Assembly (NCBI GenBank): GCA_032191485.1
Contig: JAVDOI010000004.1
Span: 17,981,443 to 18,045,442 of the forward strand
Direction of reading: 5' to 3'
From: Leptoclinus maculatus
Lineage: Eukaryota > Chordata > Actinopteri > Perciformes > Stichaeidae
DNA: 64,000 bases
In this document: piece after piece, positions 46,229 through 60,495 of the stretch
Numbering within the stretch: position 1 is the first letter of the stretch
Layout of the letters: every line of letters starts with the position of its first letter
Notes under the pieces: generated by a model
The model's database searches: none
The model's input: the letters and a program-made list of their open reading frames with translations, nothing else
Told to the model about the DNA's origin: nothing
Made by a program: the position numbers and the translations under genes

Positions 46229-49200
46229 ACACGGCTGACCTTTTCGTGTGACCTTATACAGTCTTACAAACTTACATTAAGCTTGATATCCACCACATTT
46301 TTTGTGCAGTTCATTGCTGGATGACTGAAGGTGTGAGCCATCACACCTTTAGTGAGCTGAACCACAGTCAGGCCAGTTTGTAGATAAGGCATCTATCCTT
46401 CAGATACACGGCGATGACTTTGTCTGCCCTTCTGATTGTTGTGAAGAGGCCCTGGCTTTGATGGCCTTGGCTGGAGGGATAAGAAAAGACCAAAGTGACG
46501 GAAATCTGGATTCTGTTTTTGCCAACACTGTCTCTGGGTATTGATTTTGTCTGGAAATCTTCAAAGGAGGATGCATTTATGCCTGAAGCACGAGACAGTA
46601 GAGGTGCGGAGAAGCTATTGAGACAGTCAGAGTGCAACTAATGTAGATTTGGCTCAGTCAGAGGGTTTGTCGTTGAAAGGAGTGGGTTGCCAGTTCAGGA
46701 AACACTTTTATGGATGAGGGAGGTGATGGGTTGATTTATTGATCTGGCACACTTACATAAACCCGAGGCACACACACTTGGTTTCACAGAGAATTTGATG
46801 TGAGTTTGCCTTAAAGATAAATAGTCACACCGTAGGAACGGATGTATAATTATAAAACATTCAGTCACTTCACTGAATATCACAAGACATTTATGATTCC
46901 AACATCTGAAAATGTACTTAAAACAACTTATATCTGAACATTTTTAAAACTGTATTGCTACCTGAGAGCAAATGTCCATATATTGAAATTTGAGTTGGCC
47001 CAATTGTACAATAGTCATCTTTTACTGTAACTTTGAATCCAAGGCAGGATTATTATCTACTTTATTTATTTATTACTACAGCATAATGGACTGTACATCA
47101 CACTTAAGTTTGTTATTGTCTCCAGCAAAAGTATAATACTGTGTTAGTTATCTTAGTGGCAGATGGGTTGCTTTACAGGCAACACACACATTGCCACAAA
47201 ACCAGTGTGGGAAGGTTCACATGGTCGCAGGAAGAGTATCTGAGAATACGTTTTTACTGCCAAACTGCCCAACATGATCTGAATTCTTCTGACATGGTAA
47301 AACCCTCCCATCTGGTACCCAAAACTGGATAAAAACAAATACTAAGAATTATCTGCATGCACTGCCACTTATGCCAGCACAATCGGTGTCAATATCCTTT
47401 CAAAATGATGCTGGCAACAGTGACACCTCCACAATAACAGGATCATGCTTTAAGATTTCATACAGATTCTGTGAGAAAAAGATGAACGTCAGGGCCATTT
47501 ATCATGTCTTTGAGTGGTTCTGTCTGTGCGGGGAACAGGAAATGTGTCCTGTGACATTTGGCCACATCATCTTGAATTATTAGCGCCTTCTAAGAGGACA
47601 CAGGATTTATCACCACTTCTGTCCCAACACCCTCTGATGCCGCACCAAGCAGGACTCGTGAGTCTCCTCCAGGCGAGCTGTGACAGGCAGCCTGTGCAGT
47701 GCAGAAAATATCATAATTAACATTTTACCATGGATTGGATTATATTTAAAAAAAGAATAAAACAGTAAATATTACAAATTCACCCAACATGTAATCAACA
47801 ATTAAATTCAATTAATTTCCATTAACTTCCCTCGCCACATATTTCACCAGCTGGAAACATGGCGGTAGCATCAAACAATTAACCACAGTATCTCAGTCAA
47901 ACCAAATATGTTGACCTAGCTGGTGGAAGGTACCAAATATGGATACATTTCAGGAATTTAAGGATAGTTTTAGGATAACTATATATAAGTTATATACAGA
48001 ATATTGTGTTGATACAAAGTCAAATTTCTGGTAGTGTGACATCACAAAAACATCTTTGACGTTTTTTCCAAAAGTGGCGATGGTAGAAGCTGAAATGTGT
48101 TGTATAAAAGTAATTTACCTTTTTAAATAAGTGTCTTTACGATGGTTACCAAATGTGGAAAAAGTTTGCCAAGAAGAACTGAAGATTGTGTAGCAAAAAG
48201 CAAGTGGTCGAGGAGGTACAGTTTGTGTGTACATATTACATACCTTTATCAGCCTTTGTGGCTTACATGCATAATTATCTGACTCTACACCTCTCTCCAG
48301 GGGGGCATTACTGGCCAAGGTGATAAACTGGCAGCAGCAGCACAGGTGGTTTGGTGTTGTTAAGCTTAACCCCCGTGGGTGCAGATTGGTGTGGAGCTGC
48401 ATGGGTCCTGTAGAAAAGACTCTTGCTTTAGGACACTTTGTTTTGCAGACATACCTAACAAAGCATGATTATAGGCTTTTTACAAATCAGCTTCATTATG
48501 TAATTATTTCACTATCCTTTTTATCCGTTAATTGTGAAAACACCATTAAGCTGTCACACCTATACCTCGATAATTTCGTTTTCTGAGGTTTTTTATTTGT
48601 GTATGAACAGATCCTTTTGCCACATAGCTTCAATAATCAAAGCCTCGGCCTCAGCTAAATCAACAAGGGAAACACAGTCAAGCCTTTCAAACAGGGACTT
48701 CACTTCCCTGGATGTAATCTGCTCAGATAAACCTGTAGAGGCCATTTTACAGTTACAGTCTGGGGAGAGATAATCTCTACCTGATGTCACATCAGAGGAG
48801 GGGGAAGGCTGCCGAGGTTATCTGTGCAATAATGATCACTCTTGGGACTCCCAGCACCTGAGACACAGCAGCCGGATAGCTTGGTCAACTGTACCCTGTC
48901 ACTGTGTAGTCAAACACCAACCTCTGTTTTTTATTTCCTCTTTCTCTCATTCTAGCTTGTTTGTATAGCTCTGTCTTTCACAAAGCTACTCGCTGCCTGT
49001 ATTAATTACTTTTTTGCTGCTTATGCAGTTATAGGACAGTATTTTGTGTAAATGTTTGCAAACTAATTTTATGTTTGCCCTGCATACATGTCCATGGGTA
49101 AATGTTTATGTGGTGAATAGAGATGGACCAGCAGCAAACGTTCACAGTTCATAGGTGACAACAAACTACACTCAGAGTGTGGCTCTAACATATGTTAATA

Positions 49201-50155
49201 CACAAAAAAGTCCAAATATCCCCAAAAAGCTTTTACACTTGGCGGAAGAGCAAAAGTTGTTGTATCAATGAATCAATCAATACAAAACAAAATGCAACAA
49301 AGTTCAATGAAAACATCATGTTACTTATTTGTTACTCAAGCTTCTGCTCCATTGAAGAGACAAAAAATGTTGGCCGACATAAACATCACACCTATGTTGA
49401 CTGATGAGGATTAAATTAATGTCATTTTTTGTCCTCTTCTTCTGCAATTGTTCAAAAGCTAACTAGAACATCAGCGCCAACAGCTGTTCTCTTGATATGC
49501 CCAGCTCCTAATATTTGCATAATGCTATTTGATAGAAATACATATTAAGTTGCGTTTGTTTTGTTGATATTCTTGTGAATCAGAGAAAATTTTGATTCCC
49601 ACATTTTAATGTAAACGTAATTATAACAAGACAGTGGGCTGATGTGGTGCAAGGACAATTGCGGCAGGTAACTGTCATGAAAATAGAGACCTCCCGAATT
49701 CATTTTTCAATGAATTTTAATTTTGATGCGTTCCTTTTTTTTTTTTTAAACCTGGGAGAAATTATTAAACAGGCCTAAATTGTCAATGTTTCTCTCCACT
49801 TCTCATGCACCATGGTGTTGTGACAAGTTGGCCAGATGTGCTAGATGAAGGTGGGACAGGTAATGGAAACAAATGGTTGTCATTATGAGCACTTTGCATC
49901 ATATTGCAAATGCTCTATAACAAAGCCCGACAAGGAGTTCATCATGGCTAACATGGTATAGAGGAGAGACACTCCATCTCTGCTTCTACTTCTTTTATAA
50001 ACTGCGTGACTTACGGTTCAACTGTTCCCAAAGGACAATTGTGTCAGATATGGTACTATACAGCTGAGTGGCTACAGCATTACAGTAAGACTGCCAGGAA
50101 TATGTTATTTCCCACTTGGCCCACCAATGCTAAAAATGAATGTGTTCTGGTTACT
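46229..50155. other. No supported gene; one odd minus frame
   Basis: AT-rich noncoding DNA. The minus frame at about 48820-48593 includes GLSEQITSREVKSLFERLD and AEAEALIIEAMWQKD and ends at a TAA that overlaps an AATAAA. It is protein-like but unrecognised. A T run lies at 49735-49748. Confidence 0.35.
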
Positions 50156-50338
50156 GGAGGGTCTCGGATGAATGTTTTTATCATTATTAGACTTTTGACC
50201 ATCAAATTCAAATTATTTCATCCTCGAGTCCAAGGATATGGAAAATATGAAAAGAATTCCCTCAAGGTGTTCCGGGCGTTCACAAGAATGGGTCGGACAG
50301 ACAGACAGACGGACAGATGTACAATCAGAAAACATAAT
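50156..50338 (+). repeat. Dispersed fish repeat (AAGAATGGGNCGGACAGACGG type)
   Basis: CATCCTCGAGTCCAAGGATA, ATTCCCTCAAGGTGTTC, CGTTCACAAGAATGGGTCGG, a run of CAGA units and AGAAAACATAATGC follow one another as in a very common teleost repeat. It abuts the DIRS relic at 50339. Confidence 0.6.
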
Positions 50339-50589
50339 GCATCTCCCAACCCTATAAGCAAGCAGGAAAAGCTATTTTTCTGGCTGTGCTCGCTGGAACA
50401 ACACAGGAGTGGTAAAAAGTGTGCCGGTTGTGTTGCACCTGAACCCCCCCAGCTGGGCATTATACACCTTCATGTCCCAGGTAATGGGGTGTACAGGATG
50501 TCTACCGCTTGACTTTTTGACCCCTGCAGGGATGTGCCATGGCTCTGCCCGGTTAAGTTAGGTACTACCTGGGTTGGCTTGGGCTAGGT

Positions 50590-51437
50590 CAGGGGTCGGC
50601 AACCCGCGGCTCCGGAGCCGCATGCGGCTCTTCAGCCCCTCTGTTGCGGCTCCCTGAGGCTACATCTACTCTACTACTGGAGTGGAGTTTGGATGTTCCT
50701 TGTTTAGTTCCTTTATAGTTTATATGTTTGGACTTCACAATAGTTAAGAAAAAATAATAAGAAAAGGAAAGTCCTCCGTTTTTTGTCCGTCCTCCTCAAA
50801 GCAGCTAACCGTGACTTCAGACGTCCGCTCCGTCGGGCTGATAACGCCGCTGGACACGCCGCCAAAAATAAAAAATGTTTTAATAGTTTGTCAACTAAAA
50901 TGTGCGCCACATCCTATTACGTCGCTGTCAAGCGCCTTTCCCTGCAGGTGGCTAATTATGATTTTCAGACCTCCGCCCTCAGTAAACTATTGTAAGCTTA
51001 TGTTGAGCACATTAAAAGCTGTCTAGGAAGCAGTGTTCCTGTGTATGTGTTTGGGGCTTTTATTGTGGAGGATGAGACGGAAAGAGAAAAAGAGGTTCTG
51101 GTGAAGTGAATAAAGATGCTGCCGTCTTGGCGCAGATTATGGAGCCCCGTGTTTATTATTTTATTATTATCATAAAGTATCGGCGCAACATTAACCCTCG
51201 GTAAACTATCAATGGATAAATCCCAAAAAAGAAAAGTCACGGAGGAAAATAGTTTAATTCTGCGTGGACGTATTCATTTGCTTTCAGTGCCAACGCTGCT
51301 GGTTTATCTGTATGCTTGAAATGTGGCGAGAAATTAGCAACTGTGATATCAAATAGCTTTTGCGGCTCCAGACGGATTTTATTTGGTGAAAAATAGGGCA
51401 AAATGGCTCTTTTGCTAGTAAAGGTTGCCGACCCCTG
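50590..51437 (+). mobile_element. hAT DNA transposon with 8-bp target duplication
   Basis: The element is 848 bases with 15-base terminal inverted repeats CAGGGGTCGGCAACC, identical at both ends. The 8-bp target duplication GGCTAGGT lies at 50582-50589 and 51438-51445. TIR length, CAGGGG ends and 8-bp duplication define the hAT superfamily. It sits inside DIRS DNA whose uninterrupted form is seen at 38.6 kb. A palindrome GGCTCCGGAGCC lies near the left end. The interior keeps only the start of a transposase (51208-51360), so the element is non-autonomous. Confidence 0.95.
51208..51360 (+). pseudogene. hAT transposase N-terminus with BED-like finger
   Basis: An ATG at about 51211 opens MDKSQKRKVTEEN, and after a frameshift the next frame reads FNSAWTYSFAFSANAAGLSV then CLKCGEKLA. 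This is the N-terminus of hAT transposases of the GTF2IRD2/ZBED-like group, in which the C-x2-C pair begins a BED zinc finger and the following His pair completes it. The finger breaks off at ATVISN and no catalytic domain follows, so the source element lost nearly all of its transposase by internal deletion. Confidence 0.65.
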
Positions 51438-51841
51438 GGCTAGGTTATAAAGAAGTAGGTGGTCTGCGGCAACTAACCTTTAGTTTGTCAGGATCAGTGT
51501 GATCAGGTTGATGTTATCTGGCAGCAGGGTGTGTATTCATCAGGTTCCACCCACTATAACTGTAGAGTCCAGTAGAGTGGAGCCTGCGTGAATTAAAATG
51601 AAGGTTACGATATTGTAACCGTCGTTCTATAAGCACAACGGGGCCCTGCAGCTCCTACACAGCTCGCTAAAGGATGTCGAACATCTGTTTGTGCGGCTTT
51701 ATATACTGTGGCTTTTGCACATATTTGGTCCTGATTGGGCGTCTAAGCTTATGCTACATTTTCAGTGGGAAAATGTATGCTTGTGGTTGGTAGAGAGCTT
51801 TGCTCATAGAACTGGGGTTACAATATCGTAGACCTACGTTA

Positions 51842-53882
51842 GTTAGCTTGGTGAAGGGTGTCACAGATTGGGCTGGAACTGACTGTGTTTTCCTCTTGAG
51901 ATCATACGATCATAAAAATATAATCTTTCACCTAGTCCTGGTAAAGGTTATTAAATATTTAATTTTAATCTTTGTAAACTGCTGATTGTTGAAGTGTTTT
52001 TATGTTGCTAGTTTTTCTTCATCTTAATATAACAACGTTGTCAATGCACACTGGTGATGTCCCTCCTAGATGTGGCTAAAACCACAGAATTGGTACACAT
52101 ACCTACTCTGATGGTCAGTTTGCAGTCTAAATTTAATTTGAATCCTGGATTAGAATTCCTTTTTCTAAATGATGTGTCTTTGTATGCTCATTCTAAGCAC
52201 CAGAGCACCAAAACCCCACCCTCATTGCTGGACACAGCCTGTGCTTCTATTTCAAAAGTGTATCAATTTTGAACACGTTAAAACAACATGCCGCCACCAC
52301 AGACCACCACAATTTCACTTTTGTTACATACCTTCTTAGGTAGCCTACGTTATTGAAAAATAACTCAACGTTGACTTTCCATTGGCATTGTTTCCGTGGT
52401 GCCGGCATGTAATTTTAACACATTCTGTGCCACCCCCATGTAATGCGCTATTAACTAAGGTTGTGGTCATTTCACATATTTCTGTGAGATCAGGCTGAAA
52501 ATAAGGGTGTGAAGGTTGTTGACCTGGTGAAGGAATTTACATTAAACTCAGATGGTTCATCCCCTTCTTTTACTTTACCATGACTTAAACCATACTAACA
52601 TTTATTATGACACCTGCTGTTTTGGGGTGGCATTTAACCTTGTTAATAAACCCAAGATATAATCTGCATGCTTATACAGTATTGATTTTATAAATTTTGA
52701 TGACACTGCACATAGCCTCTCCAGCCTTAAGGCCAATGCTGTACCCCCTATGTACTTGCCTTCTTTGCATGTACTAGTGATTCACAATTGCAATACAAAG
52801 ATGCATTTTATCAACCATGCACAAACAACTTCTCCAGAATGCTTTTTTTTGTTAGTGTTAACATTTTAGTGATGTGCAGTTGTTCTACTCCTGGAGCTTG
52901 GCTGTCACTTCCTACACAAGAACAAGTCATACTTGTTCACCTTTTGATGTGGGAGTGCTGACTCATGTTCCACCTCCTCCTCTGCTGACTTGTATGAGTA
53001 ACATCAAGTTTTCATGTGTACTTTGATTGTACGGCTTACATCCTTACCATGGTCTCACGCCCCTCCTCGGACAAGAAGCTGTCTCTGTTGCTCTTCAATT
53101 CATTAGAAGCCATCATCTCTTCCTTAACACAAACAGCAAGCAGATAAAGAGGAAGAGCAAACTTAATTGGGCCGCTTTAGCTGGCAGTGACAGGAGAGAG
53201 TGCCTCGCATACAAGGAGGAGAAAGACGAGATATCTCTCTGTCAACTTTGCTTGAGGACAACAATATTTAAATCCTATCCTTCTTCCAGGTTGCTTTGTT
53301 ATGGCGTGCAGCACGCCGAGGAAAGAGAGGATTATAACAAACAGCAAGGTAAACTACTAACTAATTAGGATGGATTGCACACTACACTCCTTTTCACCCA
53401 TACTCCCTATCTCTTTTTCTCTCTCATTTCTTGTCCTGGAATGATACAGGGGAGAATCTAATGGCTGTGCTTGCTTTTCATGTGTTTGCAGGAAGGAATG
53501 TGGAGGTATCTTTTCTTCCCTCTGGCTGAGGAGCTGATAGTTTGACAGCATCGGGTGAATTGTGGTACCTACCCACACCCAGTAGCTTTATTTCAACGAA
53601 TTTTGTGTCGAGCTAAAATTAACACACAGTCCCTGACAAGCCCCTCACGGCAGTCACATTATCCATGATGTGCTCAGGCAAGGAAAGAACCACCAAAGTC
53701 TTGTACTTTCAGTTTTCCTCGACTCCTCTTCTCAATCCACCACTGCTGCACCTACATGTACTGCCTCATAGTGTTGTTTACATTTACATACTCCTGCTCT
53801 CCTACCTCTGCCCCAAAAATAGAAAATTAAAGTTGTTAGTGGTCTTCACCTTTAACCTTGTTATTTCTCACCCTCTCCTTCA
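51842..53882. other. No supported gene
   Basis: Noncoding DNA. At 53291-53349 a short segment is bounded by a pyrimidine-rich acceptor (CCTTCTTCCAG) and a CAAGGTAAAC donor, which could be a small exon or chance. The sequence 53100-53290 is repeat-free. Confidence 0.35.
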
Positions 53883-53928
<46 letters not shown>

Positions 53929-53948
53929 CACACACACACACACACACA
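53883..53948. repeat. (CT)n-(CA)n compound microsatellite
   Basis: CT run 53883-53900, then CA units to 53948 with one CC interruption at about 53928. Confidence 0.97.
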
Positions 53949-56929
<2,981 letters not shown>

Positions 56930-57151
56930 CCCTATTGAGCTTTTAATTCTCACTGCCCTCCTCTACTTTCGCCTCTCCTCCGTTCTTGCCCCACTTCGTC
57001 CCTGCCTGCCTTCAGTCTTCCATCACTTTGCTTCCTGTCTTACCTCGTCACTTAGTCTGTCTCCCCTTCATCTCTTCCAGTCTATCTGCCTTGTCTTCCC
57101 ACCCTCCTGTCCTCTCTTTTCCCTTCCACACTGCCTGCGGTAACTATTTCA
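56930..57151 (+). promoter_or_regulatory. Long pyrimidine tract ending in a splice acceptor
   Basis: About 220 bases strongly enriched in C and T on the plus strand. It ends in GCGGTAACTATTTCAG, where TAAC is a branch-point-like motif and TTTCAG an acceptor. It reads directly into the candidate exon at 57152. Confidence 0.4.
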
Positions 57152-57344
57152 GGGGGAAATCACCCAGCCCACTGGAGATCCGGTACTTAGTGTGGAGAAT
57201 CGTAAATCAAGGAACCCAGAAGACGAATGTGCCACTTGTAAACAGCTGATTGAAAGCTATGCAGTGTACCAACAGGCTGCAAGTAACAGAAAACACAAGT
57301 TAGAGGATGTCAGAAAATCAGTCGTCATGAGGAATTGCGTGAAT
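57152..57344 (+). CDS. Candidate internal exon, product unknown
   Basis: Not recognised. After the acceptor at 57151 one frame is open to a TGA at 57373 and reads GEITQPTGDPVLSVENRKSR, NPEDECATCKQLIESYAVYQ, then QAASNRKHKLEDVRKSVVMR. It is hydrophilic and rich in charged residues, with one C-x2-C pair. A plausible donor is GAATGTTAGT (intron from 57345). The frame is closed just before the acceptor by the TAA of the branch-point region, which is what an exon boundary would give. No neighbouring exon with matching phase was identified, so this may be one exon of a gene with very large introns, or chance. Confidence 0.3.
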
Positions 57345-60300
57345 GTTAGTGGTCTCAGAGTTAACAAGGCATGACAAGTTGCTTCTGGTTAACGGATTTG
57401 CTATCTTCTGTGATTTTCTACACGTACCCTTTTGAAGTTTATTTATGAAATGCTTTAAGAATATGGTTTATTACAAAGTGCTTTACCAAGCCCAAAGGAC
57501 ATACAAAATAAAAATAAATAAGACTGCGCACATCACAAAACTTGACATGCAGTGCATAGCTTGTGTGCGTGTGTGTGTTTGTGCATGCATGTGTCTATTA
57601 CCAGGGAAGAAAATAAAGACTGAAGGGATGCAGACTGTAGTGTGTACCAACTAAATGACTCACAAATTTACATCTCATATGCCTTTTTCTGTCCCTACTT
57701 TTTGAATTGCATGTAGTTTTATCAATTCTCTTGATAAAACTGAAATGTCTATGACAATCTCAATTAATACATTTCGTCCAGAGACTGCCCTCGGGAACTT
57801 TAGGTCACTTAATGGTTGAGCTCTCAAATTACCTGGACAAACTCAAGATAGGACTTGGGGTCACTTATGGCACTCAAAACGGGCCCTAAAATGTTTTATG
57901 ACCCCATCTTTATGGATACGAACATCCACATTCCTGATATATATATTTTTAAACTACCTCAGAGTAACAAACTCACTGTATTTGTAAACCATTCACAAAT
58001 TGACTCTTATGTTTGTTTACATCTGTTCTTATCTTGTTCTGTAGTCATACAAAACATATCTTACCTTACTGACTCACTATACGTATTGTGTGTTTTCATA
58101 CATTAATTGTGCAAGCTTGAAGTTGACCAAATCTCCAAATTTGAAACATCTGAGTTCATAAAAGTTATGCATTGTTAGGGATAACCAACTGTTCTGCCTG
58201 CAACTGTGACATAATCCACATCTCTCAGACCAACAGGGGGGGGGGGGGGAAGACATTCCCCCGTCTTTTGTGTCTCTCACTTAGGAAACAGATATGTGCT
58301 GGAATGTTGAGTTTAATCCTATCCATTCATTTTGTATGCATATAGGCGCATGTATAACTACATTGGGCAGCCTGTGTCATGATAACAATGTTTATCTATG
58401 TTGTGTAATTGTTTAATTCATCAATCTTTAATTGATCATGTTTTATTCAGTGATTTATATCAAACTATTTGGTACCATTCTGCAGCTGAGATAGCACAGC
58501 GTTCAAATATGGAATAATTAAAAAGACTGTAAGTAACTAGTATTAATTCTGTAAAGTAAGGTTAGATGAAATCAAGATAGTTGTTAAAATGGGAGTGGTT
58601 TTGCTGTTTCACCAGATATGAGAAGCAAAAACCTGAAGGAGTGCCTTCCTTCGCCTGGTTTCTAAAAAACTACAACTATGATTAATAACTTTGAATCCTG
58701 CAAACCAGATCTGTCACTCGCGGTTCTGCCGACCTCTTCTCAGGTATTCCTGACCCGTCAACAACGGCCATCCTGTGCCGTCTAATGTGTCATGCAGCTC
58801 CGACCTGCGATACACCAATGGGCTGAAGATTTATTCCAGCAATTATTGAAAGAAAAATAATTTAAAGGAAAAGACTCTAAGATGAAAGATATTAATGATC
58901 TCAGTAAATATCCTCTACCTCCATTGCTAGAAAATTAACTTGTATCACAGCAGTTGTTGGGGGAATTTGCCATTCTAAGGCACACTGTCTGGCTTGGTGA
59001 GAGTGATTTGATCACCCTTTATTTGGGTACCGAATAACAACTCTGGACAACTCTATATTTCACAATAGTGAATTCAGGCAAGAGGGGAAGGATGAAGGGA
59101 CATTTACTCGAGGCAATAGTTAGGAACTGGCTTACAAGTTGGCAACTGGGTAGCAGGTCAGGTAACAGTTAACAAGAAAGCAGGAACATATACAGGTTGT
59201 CTACAAAGGGTACAAGCAACAGAGCATAATTAACTATTTGGCAAGCAGGTGGAGATGGCCTGTATAAATACTGTGGGGAGTAATTGGGAAATGAGGAACA
59301 GGTGAGCAGATGGATGTAGGTCTAGGGCATGTGGTGGTTAGATAGAAAATGGCAAGTCTGGAGAGTTCCTAAGTAATAGATGGGCCTAAATATCTGATCT
59401 GATATTACAAATATGTTAGTTTGCATGACATAATTTATCTATAGTTAGCTAAATAAATCTCTCTGTGGTGTATGACGGAGAAACCCCAAATTCCTCTCTC
59501 TTAATCACCATAATGTATTCTAATTTCAAAAGGTTAACACTATACAAATCATTGCCCTTTTTGTAGGAAGGGACCAGGTGCTAACATTCATTCGTTGTCA
59601 CTACTATCCTTCAACATGGTGTTATTTCCCTCATAAACACCGGTAACCACTTTCTAAACATGTTTAGGCTTCCATTGGTGCTTAGTCAGATAAGGGGGCT
59701 GCTGTCAGCTCACTTAGTCAGGAGTGGGTCCTCAGCAGATGTGACGTGGGCCTGGGTCGGAAGCAGCAGCTCCCTCTCCGTGTGAAAATATTTTGAATTG
59801 CAGGTCCTGATCGGGTGCCAGAATCTCCTGCCAGTCGATCACCAGGCTTCTCTCACTCACAGGCTTGAAATGTGCCTGTCATTTTTTGGGTGGGAGGGGA
59901 GGCGGTGTTCGGGCTTGAACATGCTGTTCTTTTCTTCAGCCAGTATTTGGAAAGTGAGTGTGTTCTGAACAATAATGCAGACAAAATTGATTTTCCCTTA
60001 TATTCCAGAACATCTTAAATACCCATTCATGCAGATTTTATGGGTATCAAGGGACTACAGGTGTGGAGAAATGAAGTTGGGCAAACATCAGTCTGGACTA
60101 ATGCTCATTATTAATAAGCAGTTTCAGCAGTTTACAGTGTCTTTACAGGCATTCAAGGCTGCATCATGCAAACATATACCTAAATATAACCCACATATCT
60201 TCTTCATGAAACAATCATTTTCCAAATTGCTGCCAAGATACACATTCGGAGAAGTGAAAGTAGCTATTCTTACAATAAAGAGTTAACAAGCTATTTTGGG

Positions 60301-60460
60301 TGCTTCATTGCATCCAGTGGTGTGATATGGACACTTATCCCTCGTTAAGAAGGAAATATTGGAATCACCTTTGTGGCACTATGCTACTGGTACATACAAG
60401 CAGTTAGAATCAAATGAAGCAATACCGCAAAATATCTTAATGAGCAATTAAACCAGTTAA
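57345..60460. other. No supported gene; possible LTR-like remnant and G run
   Basis: A 14-G run lies at 58236-58249. The stretch 59080-59370 resembles, on the minus strand, the TATTTATA-containing part of fish LTR-type repeats (compare 34214-34664), but the ends are lost. The rest is AT-rich noncoding DNA. Confidence 0.35.
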
Positions 60461-60495
60461 CCACAAGGTTGGGGGTTCGATCCCCGGCTCAAGCA
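60450..60495 (+). repeat. tRNA-like B-box fragment (SINE head or tRNA relic)
   Basis: TAACCACAAGGTTGGGGGTT and the B box GGTTCGATCCCC (60474-60485) match the T-arm side of a tRNA-derived promoter. No A box or acceptor stem lies upstream at the right distance, so this is a truncated SINE head or tRNA pseudogene rather than a working tRNA gene. Confidence 0.5.

Larger units (their letters stand above)
50339..51841 (+). mobile_element. DIRS-like retroelement end, interrupted by hAT
   Basis: The inner edge (50339-50368) shares GCATCTCCCAANCCTATAAG with the recombinase relic at 22837, placing it at the end of the recombinase gene. The terminal region then runs 50500-50589 and, after the hAT insertion, 51446-51841. 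It holds the near-palindrome GGTTACGATATTGTAACC (51603-51620), a TATATACTGTGG box at about 51700, and a second, inverted motif GGTTACAATATCGT near the outer end (51816-51829). The paired palindromes fit the inverted terminal repeats of DIRS elements. The element itself is incomplete. Confidence 0.75.

Noticed and set aside
46368..46637. Extension of the minus-strand LINE into an endonuclease domain
   Set aside because: The 89-codon frame has none of the endonuclease landmarks and its composition differs from the LINE part.
60450..60495. A functional tRNA gene
   Set aside because: Only the B-box/T-arm side is present. There is no A box, anticodon stem or acceptor stem at the right spacing.
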